A stretch of 64,000 bases of DNA. Source: Candidatus Dechloromonas phosphoritropha (GTDB lineage Bacteria; Pseudomonadota; Gammaproteobacteria; Burkholderiales; Rhodocyclaceae). The notes under the pieces were generated by a model. The model did no database searches, was not told the DNA's origin, and saw nothing but the letters and a program-made list of their open reading frames with translations. Positions 16,701 to 25,417 of this stretch are shown in pieces (the first letter of the stretch is position 1; each line of letters begins with the position of its first letter). The stretch is taken from positions 186,001 through 250,000 of the forward strand of contig JADKGN010000004.1 in assembly GCA_016722705.1 (NCBI GenBank), in the 5' to 3' direction. A program made the translations under genes and the position numbers.

Positions 16701-19586
16701 CCAGCGCAGTGTGAACAATGGCTGCAATGTCGTGGTCTGATTCAGCTTGCCCTCGATGACTGCAATCAACTCCTCCCGCTGTTTGTCCACCTGATCCTGC
16801 GCATCGAACAGGGAACGGCGCTTCTGGTTGCGCTGGAATTCAAGCGCCTTGATCTGCTTTTGCCCGGCGAGCTTTTCCTCCAGGGTGAGAGCCAATGTGG
16901 CAGCGCGACGGTCTTCCTTGATCTGGCGGTCGATTTCCTTGATTTCGCGCTCCAGTCCGACCTTGAGGTCGTCGGCCCAGCCATCGAGCTTGTCGGCCTC
17001 GGCCTCGAAGTATCGGGCGTTACGCGTGGAGATGTCGCGCTGGATGATGGCCTGACGGCCTTGAGTGAGCGTGTCGAGTGATTCCTGAACCCTGCCCTCA
17101 CCCCGGCCCTCTCCTTGAGGGAGAGGGAGTAATTCTTGCGGAGGGGATGCGCATGGCAGCGTCAGCAGGCGCTGCGCGACTTCTTCATCGAGGGACTGCC
17201 CATCGTCGGTGATCGCCGAAAAGATCAGGTGGTCTTCAGCCTGATCGAGCGATTCCACACTGAGGAGCGAAAGGGAAAGCCAGCCGGCCTTGCCGATGAA
17301 CGGCTCCAGGGAAGTGACTTTGCCGTCATGCTGGCCATAGTCGAAACTGATTTCCGCCGGTGGCAGTTCGCGGACTTTCGCCTGCGTCACCAGGGCTTCG
17401 GCGAGCGGATGGTTGAGGCGGAAGAGGTGCGCTTCGCCGGAGCGGCGCGGCAGCTCGTACAGTCCCAGCGGAATAGCGGCGGCTTGCTGCGGGAAAGGGT
17501 TGGCCGCCAGACGAAACGAGGCATCGCCGATAAACTCGGCCTGCCCGTTGAGTTCATGCCGCGTGAGCTGCATGAGCAGGCGCTCGTAGCGATTGAGATA
17601 GGCCCTGGAAGCTTCGCCGCGCACCTTGAGCTTTTCGCGCACCTCGTCGTCGAAGTTTTCCAGCAATTGCCGGCGCGTGCGCGTCATCGACTCGTTGATT
17701 TCCAGGCTTAGTTCAAGCTGAAGCTGGTTGAAGGCGGTCTGGATTTCATCCGGCTTGCGGCAAGTCTGGTAGATGGCGGCGATGCGCTTTTCAAAATCGA
17801 CGCCGGATTCGATGGCGCCCAGCACTTCGTCACTGGCGCCGAAAACGCCTTCGAAGAGCTGGAACTTTTCGGACAGCAATTCGAAGACGCGCTGGTCGGC
17901 GGCGTTCTTGCGATTGAGGAAGTTCACGACCACCACATCGTGCTTCTGGCCGTAACGATGGCAGCGGCCGATGCGCTGCTCGATGCGCTGCGGGTTCCAG
18001 GGCAGGTCGTAATTCACCACTAGCGAACAGAACTGGAGGTTGATGCCTTCGGCCCCCGCCTCGGTGGCGATCATGATGCGGCCCTGCTCGCGGAAGTAGT
18101 CGACCAGCGCCGAGCGCATGTCGGCGCTGCGCGAACCGGTGACACGGTCGCCACCCTGGTGGTGTTCAAGCCACTGGCTGTAGATCAGCTTGGAGCCATC
18201 GTCGGTATTCGAGCCATTGAACAGCACGATGCCCTCGGCAAACGGGCTGTCCGCCAGCAGGCGCAACAGATAGCTCTGGGTGCGGCGCGACTCGGTAAAG
18301 ATGATGGCCTTCTGCGCCGCGCCGATTTCCTGCGCCTTGGCAAAGGCGATCTTCAACGCCTTGAGCAGCGCCTTTCCCTTGGCATTGTGCTCGATGGAGG
18401 TGGCCAGCCGGGCGAAGCCGTCGAGGTCGGCGATTTCCTGTTCAAGCGCGTGACGGTCGGCTTCGATGAGCAGTTCGACCGGTTGGTCGTTGGCAAATTC
18501 GTCGGCCCATTCCTCGGCGGTTTCGTCCAGGGCTTCGTAGTCCTGATCCAGCTCGTCTGCGAGCGATTCTGCCGGCTGATGCTTGAGCAGCTTGACTTTG
18601 AGCCGGTTGGATATCGAGGTTAATGCGCCCGCGATGGCAAAGGTGCTCGATGCCAGCAGCTTGCGCAGAACCAGCGTCATCAGGGAACGCTGGCTGGCCG
18701 GCAGGGCCTGGAGGTTGTCCCGCTGCAGGTATTCCGATACGAGCTGGTAGAGCCGGTCTTCGCTTTCCTCGGGGGTGAATTCCTCGACCAGCGGCAAGCG
18801 CTTGGTGTAGGGAATGTAAGCCGTGACCTGACGGCGCAGAGTGCGATGGCAGACCGGCTTGAGGCGCGCCTTGAGCGTCTGGAATACCTGCTCCTGATTC
18901 AGATTGGCGAACTGCTCACGGAAACTTTTCAGATCGCCGAAGGCGTGTTCGTCGATGAAGCTCACCAGGCCGAACAATTCCAGCAGCGAATTCTGTAGTG
19001 GCGTCGCGGTAAGCAGCAGCTTGTGCTTGCCGGCCAACGCCTGCTTCAACGTATTGGCGATGACGTTCGACGGCTTGTAAACGTTGCGCAGCCGGTGCGC
19101 TTCGTCGATCACCACCAGGTCCCAGGGCACGGCGTGAACGTCGGCGGCTTTGCTCTTGGCGAACTGGTAGGAGCAAATGACGATCTCCGGCACCTCGAAC
19201 GGGCGGAACTGGCCTTGCCTGATGGCGGCGTTGTAGGGCTTGGCTTCGAGAATCCTGCAGGGCAGGAAAAACTTTTCGGCCAGCTCCTGAAACCACTGCT
19301 TGCGCAGGTTGGATGGCGTTATCACCAGAATGCGCCGTTTGCGCTCTGCCCATTTCTGCGAGAGGACGAGGCCTGCCTCGATGGTCTTGCCCAGGCCCAC
19401 CTCGTCCGCCAGAAGTGCCCCCTTTGAAAGAGGCGAGTTGAACGCGAAAAGGGCTGCATCTACCTGGTGAGGATTCAAGTCAACCTGGGCGTCGACGAGC
19501 GCGCCAGCTAGCTTCTCCACACTGTCAGGCGGGCAGCGATGGGTTAGCGCGTAGGCGAAATATTTCGTGTGGTAAGCGGAAATCAC
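16689..19586 (-). CDS. SNF2-family DEAD/DEAH helicase
   Basis: The 965 aa protein is a Swi2/Snf2-type ATPase: LLADEVGLGKTIEAG (Walker A about 64-68), VIDEAHRLRN, LLTATPLQN, then a C-terminal helicase domain ending in WNPQRIEQRIGRCHRYGQ. A charged coiled coil makes up the last ~150 residues. It would translocate on double-stranded DNA and is the first gene of the array. I chose the GTG at 19586 because homologues as I know them begin ISAYHTKYFA there; no strong ribosome site is visible. The stretch LPLPQGEGRGEGR (about 820-840) is encoded by a dispersed repeat inserted in frame. DISARM also uses an SNF2 protein (DrmD), but its partners are absent here. Confidence 0.87.
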   Translation of the reverse strand: MISAYHTKYFAYALTHRCPPDSVEKLAGALVDAQVDLNPHQVDAALFAFNSPLSKGALLADEVGLGKTIEAGLVLSQKWAERKRRILVITPSNLRKQWFQELAEKFFLPCRILEAKPYNAAIRQGQFRPFEVPEIVICSYQFAKSKAADVHAVPWDLVVIDEAHRLRNVYKPSNVIANTLKQALAGKHKLLLTATPLQNSLLELFGLVSFIDEHAFGDLKSFREQFANLNQEQVFQTLKARLKPVCHRTLRRQVTAYIPYTKRLPLVEEFTPEESEDRLYQLVSEYLQRDNLQALPASQRSLMTLVLRKLLASSTFAIAGALTSISNRLKVKLLKHQPAESLADELDQDYEALDETAEEWADEFANDQPVELLIEADRHALEQEIADLDGFARLATSIEHNAKGKALLKALKIAFAKAQEIGAAQKAIIFTESRRTQSYLLRLLADSPFAEGIVLFNGSNTDDGSKLIYSQWLEHHQGGDRVTGSRSADMRSALVDYFREQGRIMIATEAGAEGINLQFCSLVVNYDLPWNPQRIEQRIGRCHRYGQKHDVVVVNFLNRKNAADQRVFELLSEKFQLFEGVFGASDEVLGAIESGVDFEKRIAAIYQTCRKPDEIQTAFNQLQLELSLEINESMTRTRRQLLENFDDEVREKLKVRGEASRAYLNRYERLLMQLTRHELNGQAEFIGDASFRLAANPFPQQAAAIPLGLYELPRRSGEAHLFRLNHPLAEALVTQAKVRELPPAEISFDYGQHDGKVTSLEPFIGKAGWLSLSLLSVESLDQAEDHLIFSAITDDGQSLDEEVAQRLLTLPCASPPQELLPLPQGEGRGEGRVQESLDTLTQGRQAIIQRDISTRNARYFEAEADKLDGWADDLKVGLEREIKEIDRQIKEDRRAATLALTLEEKLAGQKQIKALEFQRNQKRRSLFDAQDQVDKQREELIAVIEGKLNQTTTLQPLFTLRWRLA
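17095..17129. repeat. GC-rich palindromic repeat inside the SNF2 gene
   Basis: CCCTCACCCCGGCC is followed by CCTCTCC, TTGA and GGGAGAGG, a palindrome. It keeps the SNF2 frame open and encodes the run PLPQGEGRGEGR. A relative sits at the mod 3' end (9486-9528). Confidence 0.65.
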
Positions 19587-19910
19587 TGGCCGGGATTCAT
19601 TGGCATTTCTTGCAATTGTCCTGGAACGCACGGCAAAGTCCAAGGCAATCGCTAAGGATGGCCGGTGCGCATTAGAGAATGATGTTATGGGAAACCACAA
19701 CTCGCCCTGTGACTCTTTCCACAACAAGTCGAACGTTTTGTTGCGCCGCTACGTTCACTGCTCGTGCGACTGGAAAGCGAATCAGACTGCCGTTTCGTCT
19801 CAATGACCGCTTGGTCATCAGTTTGCTGTCACTCGTCTGCCGCGAGCATCAATATCCGCAAAGAGTCGATAGCCGGCTGAATGGCCCAGGTTGCGGCCAT
19901 CTTGGCTCGC
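19587..19910 (-). promoter_or_regulatory. upstream region of the defence array
   Basis: No gene is supported in this 324 bp gap between the SNF2 gene and phosphomannomutase, both on the minus strand. It must hold the promoter of the nine-gene array, but I cannot pick a convincing -35/-10 pair. A palindrome TGACC-GCTT-GGTCA at 19804-19817 is a possible operator. Confidence 0.35.
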
Positions 19911-21296
19911 TCAGAACGGCACTTCAATCCCCGACCACACCGCAGTGATCGCCCGCCGGAAATCGCCCTGGATGCGCGCCAGCGCGGCGTTGTTGTCCGC
20001 CTCGAAGCGCAGGACGACGACCGGCGTCGTGTTCGACGGCCGGGCGAGGCCGAAGCCGTCGGGGTATTCGACGCGCAGGCCGTCTATGGTGATCCGTTCC
20101 GTTGCGCCGTCGAAGACGCCCTCGGCCTTGAGCTTGTCGATCAGCGCGAAGGGTTCGCCCTCGGCCATCTTGATGTTGAGTTCCGGGGTCGACGGCGAAT
20201 TGGGCAGCGATTTGAGCGGCGCGCCGACGTCGGCTGAGTGCGAGAGGATTTCGAGCAGACGGGCGCCGGCGTAGAGGCCGTCGTCGAAGCCGTACCAGCG
20301 TTCCTTGAAGAAGGTGTGGCCACTCATCTCGCCGGCGAGCGGGGCGCCGGTTTCCTTGAGCTTGGCCTTGACCAGCGCGTGGCCGGTGTTCCACATCAGC
20401 GGTTCGCCACCGTGTTGCCTGATCCACGGCGCCAGCAGGCGCGTGCATTTGACGTCGTAGATGATCTGGCCGCCGGGCACGCGCGACAGCACGTCGGCGG
20501 CGAACAGCATCAACTGGCGGTCCGGGTAGATGATCTCGCCATCTTTGGTAACGACGCCGAGGCGGTCGCCGTCGCCGTCGAAGGCGATGCCGATCTCGGC
20601 GTCGGTCTCGCGCAGCGCGCGGATGACGTCGGCGAGGTTCTCTGGCTTGGAGGGGTCGGGGTGGTGGTTCGGGAAGTTGCCGTCGACCTCGCAGAACAGC
20701 GGCACGACTTCGCAGCCGAGGTGGGCGAAGAGCTCGGGGGCGACGGCGCCGGCGACGCCGTTGCCGCAATCCATGACGATCTTCAGCGGGCGGGCGAGGT
20801 GGACGTCGGAAACGATGCGCTCGATGTAGGCGCTCTTGACATCGGCGCTGCTGCGCTTGCCGTTACCGTGCCTGAGATCGCCACTGTTAGCGCGCCGTTT
20901 CAGTTGCTGGATGGCGTCGAGGGCCAGCGTGGTGCCGGCGATGACCATCTTGAGGCCGTTGTAGTCGGGCGGGTTGTGGCTGCCGGTGACCGAGACGCAG
21001 GAGTTGCAGCCGAGTTCCCAGGCGGCGAAGTAGGTGACCGGCGTTGGCACGCAGCCGACGTCGATGGCGTCGCAGCCAGCGGCGCAGATGCCGTCGATCA
21101 GCGCGCCGGCGAGTTCGGGGCCGGAGAGGCGGCCGTCGCGGCCGACGGCGATGGCGGTCTGGCCGTGCTCGACGGCCAGCGAGCCGAGGGCGTGGCCGAT
21201 GCGGCGGACGACCTCGGCGGTCAGCGATTTGCCGACGATGCCGCGGATGTCGTAGGCCTTGAAAATCTCTGCGGGGAGGTTGATGGTGGCACTCAT
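19911..21296 (-). CDS. manB: phosphomannomutase/phosphoglucomutase
   Basis: The 461 aa enzyme of the alpha-D-phosphohexomutase family interconverts hexose 1- and 6-phosphates, feeding GDP-mannose, alginate/LPS or glycogen routes. The phospho-serine loop is SVTGSHNPPDYNG, the Mg site DGDGDRLG, the sugar-binding GEMSGHTFF, and the phosphate-binding RPSNTTPVVVLRF is near the end. The ATG at 21296 overlaps the stop of the upstream hydrolase gene (ATGA), which fixes the start against the longer open frame. It is the dual-specificity AlgC/ManB type, distinct from the glucose-specific pgm at 31253. Confidence 0.92.
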   Translation of the reverse strand: MSATINLPAEIFKAYDIRGIVGKSLTAEVVRRIGHALGSLAVEHGQTAIAVGRDGRLSGPELAGALIDGICAAGCDAIDVGCVPTPVTYFAAWELGCNSCVSVTGSHNPPDYNGLKMVIAGTTLALDAIQQLKRRANSGDLRHGNGKRSSADVKSAYIERIVSDVHLARPLKIVMDCGNGVAGAVAPELFAHLGCEVVPLFCEVDGNFPNHHPDPSKPENLADVIRALRETDAEIGIAFDGDGDRLGVVTKDGEIIYPDRQLMLFAADVLSRVPGGQIIYDVKCTRLLAPWIRQHGGEPLMWNTGHALVKAKLKETGAPLAGEMSGHTFFKERWYGFDDGLYAGARLLEILSHSADVGAPLKSLPNSPSTPELNIKMAEGEPFALIDKLKAEGVFDGATERITIDGLRVEYPDGFGLARPSNTTPVVVLRFEADNNAALARIQGDFRRAITAVWSGIEVPF

Positions 21297-22261
21297 GCGA
21301 TTTCCTGGGTAAAAAAGTGGAGAAGTCTCTGTGGCAGCCAGTCGAGATGGCCGGGGAAGGCGCCAGAGACGAAGCCGACGTGGCCGCCGGTGGCCGGCTG
21401 CTCGAGGTGAACGCGCGGGCTTGCATCGGTGGCGGTCGGCAGGTATCTGGCAGGAAAAAATGGGTCGTTTTTGGCGTTGACCGCAAGCGTCGGCACGGCG
21501 ATGGATTTGAGCCAGGGTTTGGCCGAGCATTTGTCCCAGTATTCGTCGGCGCTGGCGAAACCGTGCATCGGCGCGGTGACTGCGTCGTCGAATTCATAGA
21601 GATTGATCGCACGCCGCATTCGGGCCTCGTCGAACAGCCCTGGAAACTGGCGCAGGCGCGCGGCGGAAACTGCCTTGAGCGTGTTTAGGAAGTGGCGTGT
21701 ATAGACGCGGTTGAAGCCGCGCGCCAGGTGGTGACCGCAGGCGGTCAGATCGAGCGGCGTGCAGATGGCGGCGACGCCTGTCACCAGCTCGCCGGCCGCG
21801 ACGCCCCGCTCGCCGGCCCACTTGAGGAGCGTGTTGCCGCCGAGCGAGACGCCGGCGGCGTGCAGCTTGCGTCCTCCGTTGACGGCCAGCAGGCGGCGCA
21901 GGATCCAGTCGATTTCCTCGCTGTCGCCCGAGTGATAGGCACGCGGACGGCGGTTCAGTTCGCCCGAGCAGCCGCGAAAGTGCGGCATCACGAAGCGCCA
22001 GCCGATGGCCTTGCAGGCGCGTGCCGTCGAAATGGCGTAATGGCTGCGGGCGTTGCCCTCGAGTCCGTGGAACAGGACGAGCAACTGTGCGTCGGGCGGA
22101 CCGTCGAGAAAATCCGCGTCGATGAAATCGCCATCGGGCGTTTCCCAGCGTTCGCGGCGCAGCTTGAGCGGTCGCTGCGCGATCAGGCGCGGCCAGATGG
22201 TCTGGGCATGGCCGCCGGGAAGCCAGGCGGGCGCATGATACGGCTTGCAGGCGGTGATCAA
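21293..22261 (-). CDS. YheT-family alpha/beta hydrolase
   Basis: The 322 aa protein starts ITACKPYHAPAWLPGGHAQTIWPRL, typical of YheT/ABHD1-3-type hydrolases. The nucleophile lies in AAGVSLGGNTLLKW, the acid in VNAKNDPFFP and the His in GGHVGFVSG. Natural substrates are not firmly known; esters are likely. The TTG start at 22261 overlaps the TGA of the upstream NTF2-like gene and is preferred over a longer frame. It is part of a three-gene overlapping operon with the NTF2-like gene and phosphomannomutase. Confidence 0.85.
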   Translation of the reverse strand: MITACKPYHAPAWLPGGHAQTIWPRLIAQRPLKLRRERWETPDGDFIDADFLDGPPDAQLLVLFHGLEGNARSHYAISTARACKAIGWRFVMPHFRGCSGELNRRPRAYHSGDSEEIDWILRRLLAVNGGRKLHAAGVSLGGNTLLKWAGERGVAAGELVTGVAAICTPLDLTACGHHLARGFNRVYTRHFLNTLKAVSAARLRQFPGLFDEARMRRAINLYEFDDAVTAPMHGFASADEYWDKCSAKPWLKSIAVPTLAVNAKNDPFFPARYLPTATDASPRVHLEQPATGGHVGFVSGAFPGHLDWLPQRLLHFFTQEIA

Positions 22262-22689
22262 TGGAGCGTGTGCGGGATGGCGTCGGCCATGGCCTGGTGG
22301 CCGTCGTCGGCGGCCGAGGCGTGGCGGCTGACCAGGCGCCAGCCGTGCGCGCCGCGCGTATAGACGTGGGTGACGTGCAGCGGCCCGTGCGGCCCGGGAT
22401 CGTCGCCGACAAAGAGGATTTCGGTCAGGTGATGGATGGCCAGTACCGAGCCTTGCCAGTGAGCGATCGACTCGGCCTGGACGCGCAGCCGGGTGCTGGA
22501 AAAAATGCCGCGCCAGCTTTCGCGGATCGCGGCGATGCCGATCAGGCGGACTCCAGTCGGGTGGACGCACAGGGTTTCCTCGTCCTCGGCCCACAGTTGC
22601 ATGAGGAGGTCGGCATCGCCCTTGAGGACGGCCTCGTAGAAGGCCTGCTCGAGATCTTCGGGGGTGGCGAAATTGGTGGGTTTGCTCAT
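22258..22689 (-). CDS. NTF2-like/SnoaL-type protein (DUF4440 group)
   Basis: The 143 aa protein has the cone-shaped NTF2-like pattern: an N-terminal helix pair (DLEQAFYEAVLKGDADLLMQLWAED), then HPTGVRLIGIAAIRESWRGIF and beta-strands ending in THVYTRGAHGWRLVSRHAS. Such proteins bind small ligands or act as isomerase-like enzymes; no specific role can be read. It heads the operon with the YheT hydrolase and phosphomannomutase. Confidence 0.8.
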   Translation of the reverse strand: MSKPTNFATPEDLEQAFYEAVLKGDADLLMQLWAEDEETLCVHPTGVRLIGIAAIRESWRGIFSSTRLRVQAESIAHWQGSVLAIHHLTEILFVGDDPGPHGPLHVTHVYTRGAHGWRLVSRHASAADDGHQAMADAIPHTLH

Positions 22690-22878
22690 GATTTAAGGTT
22701 CGTTGTAACGGCTACTTGCGCGTATATCACTGATTCGTTTAAAGACGTTTTGCTACCGGCGGTTTTCGACCCTATCCTGCCCTCCGTGTCATCCAGGATT
22801 GAACGGCAGGTAACAAATTACAGTTGCCACTGATGTGCCTCATCTATCGGTATCTACCATCATTTTTTGAGACGGCTT

Positions 22879-23472
22879 CTAATTGAATTTAGACGGGTGT
22901 TCAAATATGCTGCGCAGCCAACGTAAATCCTCTGCCAGCAGCTTGTCATCCGAATCCCTCATGCCCTTGAATGGCACTAGCAGTCCTCGTCTGCTTAACT
23001 CAGCGTGCAGCTCCTGCATCAGAATGCCAGACTCCGGGAGCAGATCTTGCTCATTATTGTGCACTGCGCAGCCGGGGCTCTGAGGATTACCACCCAGGAC
23101 GGCAAGCACCTGATAGCCCTCGCGATCATATGTCTCCAACCGATCGGCAACTTCAGTAGCAATCTTTACGCAGCAACACCTGCCGGAATCCATATCCAGC
23201 AACTCGCGGATGGACTGGCCAGGCTTCCTGGCTCGACTGAAGCCCAAACAGGCTATCTCTGGACAAGGCATCTGCAGAATGCCGACGTCGTGCTCCCGAC
23301 AAAGGCTAACTACATCCCAATTCATGGAAGGAAACGTTGCGGCTCCAGCATCGTGGGCATTTTGGTTCAGTATGCACTCAATCACGGCCACTAAGCGGCG
23401 GCCCCTATTATCGAGCGGATGGGTAGGCTTCACCAAGCGCGCGAGTCCTCGGTTGAAAAGGGCTTTCAGCAT
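22879..23472 (-). CDS. Cys-containing protein, distantly DUF523/TudS-like
   Basis: I do not recognise the 197 aa protein with certainty. Visible features are ECILNQNAHDAGAATFP, MPCPEIACLGFSR, GRCCCVKIATEV and LGGNPQSPGCAVHNN. The CPE motif and a later S-P-x-C-like motif recall DUF523/TudS proteins, which hold an iron-sulfur cluster and desulfurise thiouracil. Spacing differs, so this is a weak analogy. The gene is free-standing, with 189 bp of unassigned sequence before it and 22 bp to the SGNH hydrolase on the same strand. Accessory location fits a cargo gene. Confidence 0.5.
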   Translation of the reverse strand: MLKALFNRGLARLVKPTHPLDNRGRRLVAVIECILNQNAHDAGAATFPSMNWDVVSLCREHDVGILQMPCPEIACLGFSRARKPGQSIRELLDMDSGRCCCVKIATEVADRLETYDREGYQVLAVLGGNPQSPGCAVHNNEQDLLPESGILMQELHAELSRRGLLVPFKGMRDSDDKLLAEDLRWLRSIFEHPSKFN

Positions 23473-23494
23473 TATTGTGCTATGTGGCCAGCGC

Positions 23495-24271
23495 TCATGC
23501 GATCCCGGCAGACTTCAAGACAGGCTCCCATGCAGTAGCGAGCTTGTTGAACCCTCTTGGCGTTGGGTGCAGTTCGTTGGCCCACTGATCCGGTTTCAGA
23601 GTTTCCCTGGCGTTGACGACGTGGAGAGCAGGCCGCTTTTTGGATGCTTCGGCCAACGCCCCGGCGAACGAGTCAATCAGTTCATTGACGACAGCTTGTT
23701 GTATGCCGCGATCCACCTGCGACTCGTCCATCGGGTATTGCAGCCATTGACCCAGCCCAAAAAAGCCCTTCCCGCTCGGAACGGCATAGTCGTAGCCATG
23801 AACGAACACCGGAACCCCTGGCAGTTTTTCAGCAACGAGATCGACGACACTGAGCAGTGCTTTCTGAACGGCTTCGAAGAGTTGAGCGGGTTGGCTGGCC
23901 CGGAAACACTGCGAAGGGTCCGACAGGCTCGAACAGTCACCCTTGAGAAGTGCTCGCATGTCGTCGCGCCCGGCGAAGTCGTTTCCACCGCCCGACAGGA
24001 AAACCGCCCTGATGGTGCGGCCATAGCCAATCTTCTTGTCCAGATCCCATTCGATCTGCTTCCGAATGGGCCCATTTTCGTATTCGACGGCTTCGGCACC
24101 GTTATGTCCGCGCACAAGAATGACGTGGTTTGAGCTTCTGTTGAGAATTCGGTGCAGCGGAATGGCCAAATTGTTACGCGGGTACCAGAACCAGGAATCG
24201 CCAATCGCCAACACTGTCGGAGTATCGCCAGGCTGAATCTCCGCTTCATTCCACACCGGTCCATTGATCAT
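23495..24271 (-). CDS. SGNH/GDSL hydrolase
   Basis: The 258 aa protein carries SGNH blocks: block I LAIGDSWFWYP with the nucleophilic Ser, block III GGGNDFAG with the oxyanion Asn, and block V NELHPTPRGF with the catalytic His. Members hydrolyse esters of lipids, carbohydrates or polymers. No signal peptide is seen. The ATG at 24271 has a perfect ribosome site (AAGGAGG), so the longer open frame, which runs into an IS remnant, is rejected. Only about 70 bp separate it from the truncated IS4 element, so part of its upstream control may have been lost. Confidence 0.8.
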   Translation of the reverse strand: MINGPVWNEAEIQPGDTPTVLAIGDSWFWYPRNNLAIPLHRILNRSSNHVILVRGHNGAEAVEYENGPIRKQIEWDLDKKIGYGRTIRAVFLSGGGNDFAGRDDMRALLKGDCSSLSDPSQCFRASQPAQLFEAVQKALLSVVDLVAEKLPGVPVFVHGYDYAVPSGKGFFGLGQWLQYPMDESQVDRGIQQAVVNELIDSFAGALAEASKKRPALHVVNARETLKPDQWANELHPTPRGFNKLATAWEPVLKSAGIA

Positions 24272-24344
24272 ATTGTCCTCCTTGAAATTGTGTCTATTCA
24301 GAAACGATAGGGCAACAGCAGCGAATGTCAAAGAATTTTGCGCC

Positions 24345-25183
24345 GTGGAATCCTGACGGTGGGGTGGCGGCAATGTCACCTGCGCCTCATCGAGGCCGGA
24401 TCGCATGAACTGGGGGATGGCGGAAAAAGAAGCGGACGAATCACAGCGCATGCAAAAAGGGAATACCCCGATGCCGCAGGGCCGCGACCAGCCAGGCCCC
24501 CGGATATCCCCGATCAAGCACCAACATGTCCTGGGCGCCGAGCCGGTCAAGCCGCTCAAACAACATCTGACGTTCGCCGATCAGCGAACTGTGCAAAATC
24601 AGCGAGTCGAACAATGCGATCCCTGGTCGAAACAAACCGAAGATCACCGCCTCCCGAATATGGCGTCGCCCTTCTGGGTCAAGCAAGGTCAGGCGAACCT
24701 TCGATGCATCTGCCGCCAAGACCCGCAAGCATTGCTCGTCGGGCTGCTGAGGAATGACCTCATCGACCAGACGCAACAGTTCCACATTGAGCAGATCGAA
24801 GGGATTGACGAGTAGATGGCGACGCGCCTTCGAGAAGGCACTGGCCGTGATCACCGGACACAGACGGGTTCTTCCGGCAAGCAGGGCAAAGAAGGAATCG
24901 AACTCAGCCTGAACTGCGCCGCGAATACCGGTAAGCAGGAATGCGATCAGATTTGTGGAGGGCAACACACGGTTTTGGGTGAAAAACCGGGGGTCACGTC
25001 GGGCGGCGCCAAGGAAATCAGCACCATGAATGTAGTCCGTCAGCTGAGAAACGATATTGGCATATTTAGACCGTCATATAAAGCCCATTTATATCAACTT
25101 GTTACGAGCCTTATGATACCTATAAGCAACCAGATTGCGAAGTCGCTATAAACTAATGGCAAATCGCGAAGTCAAGAGGATTG
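24345..25183 (-). pseudogene. truncated IS4-family element, transposase 5' part
   Basis: This is the 5' part of the same kind of element as 25853-27243. The transposase reads from the N-terminus to VLDRGYPGAW, then shifts frame at an A-run (24454-24458, five A against four in the intact copy) and continues to VTLPPPHRQDS, where similarity ends. The outer inverted repeat (AAGTCAAGAGGATTG) is kept at the right and ends at 25183. The left end and the catalytic Glu region are gone. It cannot make transposase. Confidence 0.8.
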
Positions 25184-25301
25184 GAGCGCTACCCATCCGA
25201 AGTTTTGAGGTTCCTTCGGAATGAACCTCGCATTGACTGCAAATTTCATCGATGCGATAGATGCCAATAGTTGCAAAATGGGTACTTGAAATTCCTATTC
25301 T
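25184..25301 (-). repeat. ~115 bp repeat, left copy (inverted)
   Basis: The reverse complement of this stretch matches 27369-27477 at roughly 85-90 percent by eye, with one 6 bp gap. The copy begins exactly at the flank of the truncated IS4 element (GAGCGCTACC). It contains a short conserved frame, MNLALTANFI, on the plus strand, but no gene is claimed. The following 25302-25417 shows nothing I can name. Confidence 0.7.
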
Positions 25302-25417
25302 TAAAGAATGCCTTTTCCACTCGGTGTGGCCGGGTACGCCTTCGCCCTAATCGCTGGGCGTCAAACAACTCCCACGCCGCAACCCAGAGCATCAAGTGCC
25401 GCCTGCGCCAGCCCTGC

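Noticed and set aside
6049..19586. DISARM or BREX system
   Set aside because: An SNF2 helicase and a methyltransferase are present, but I see no DrmA, DrmB (DUF1998), DrmC (PLD), BrxC, PglZ or BrxL.
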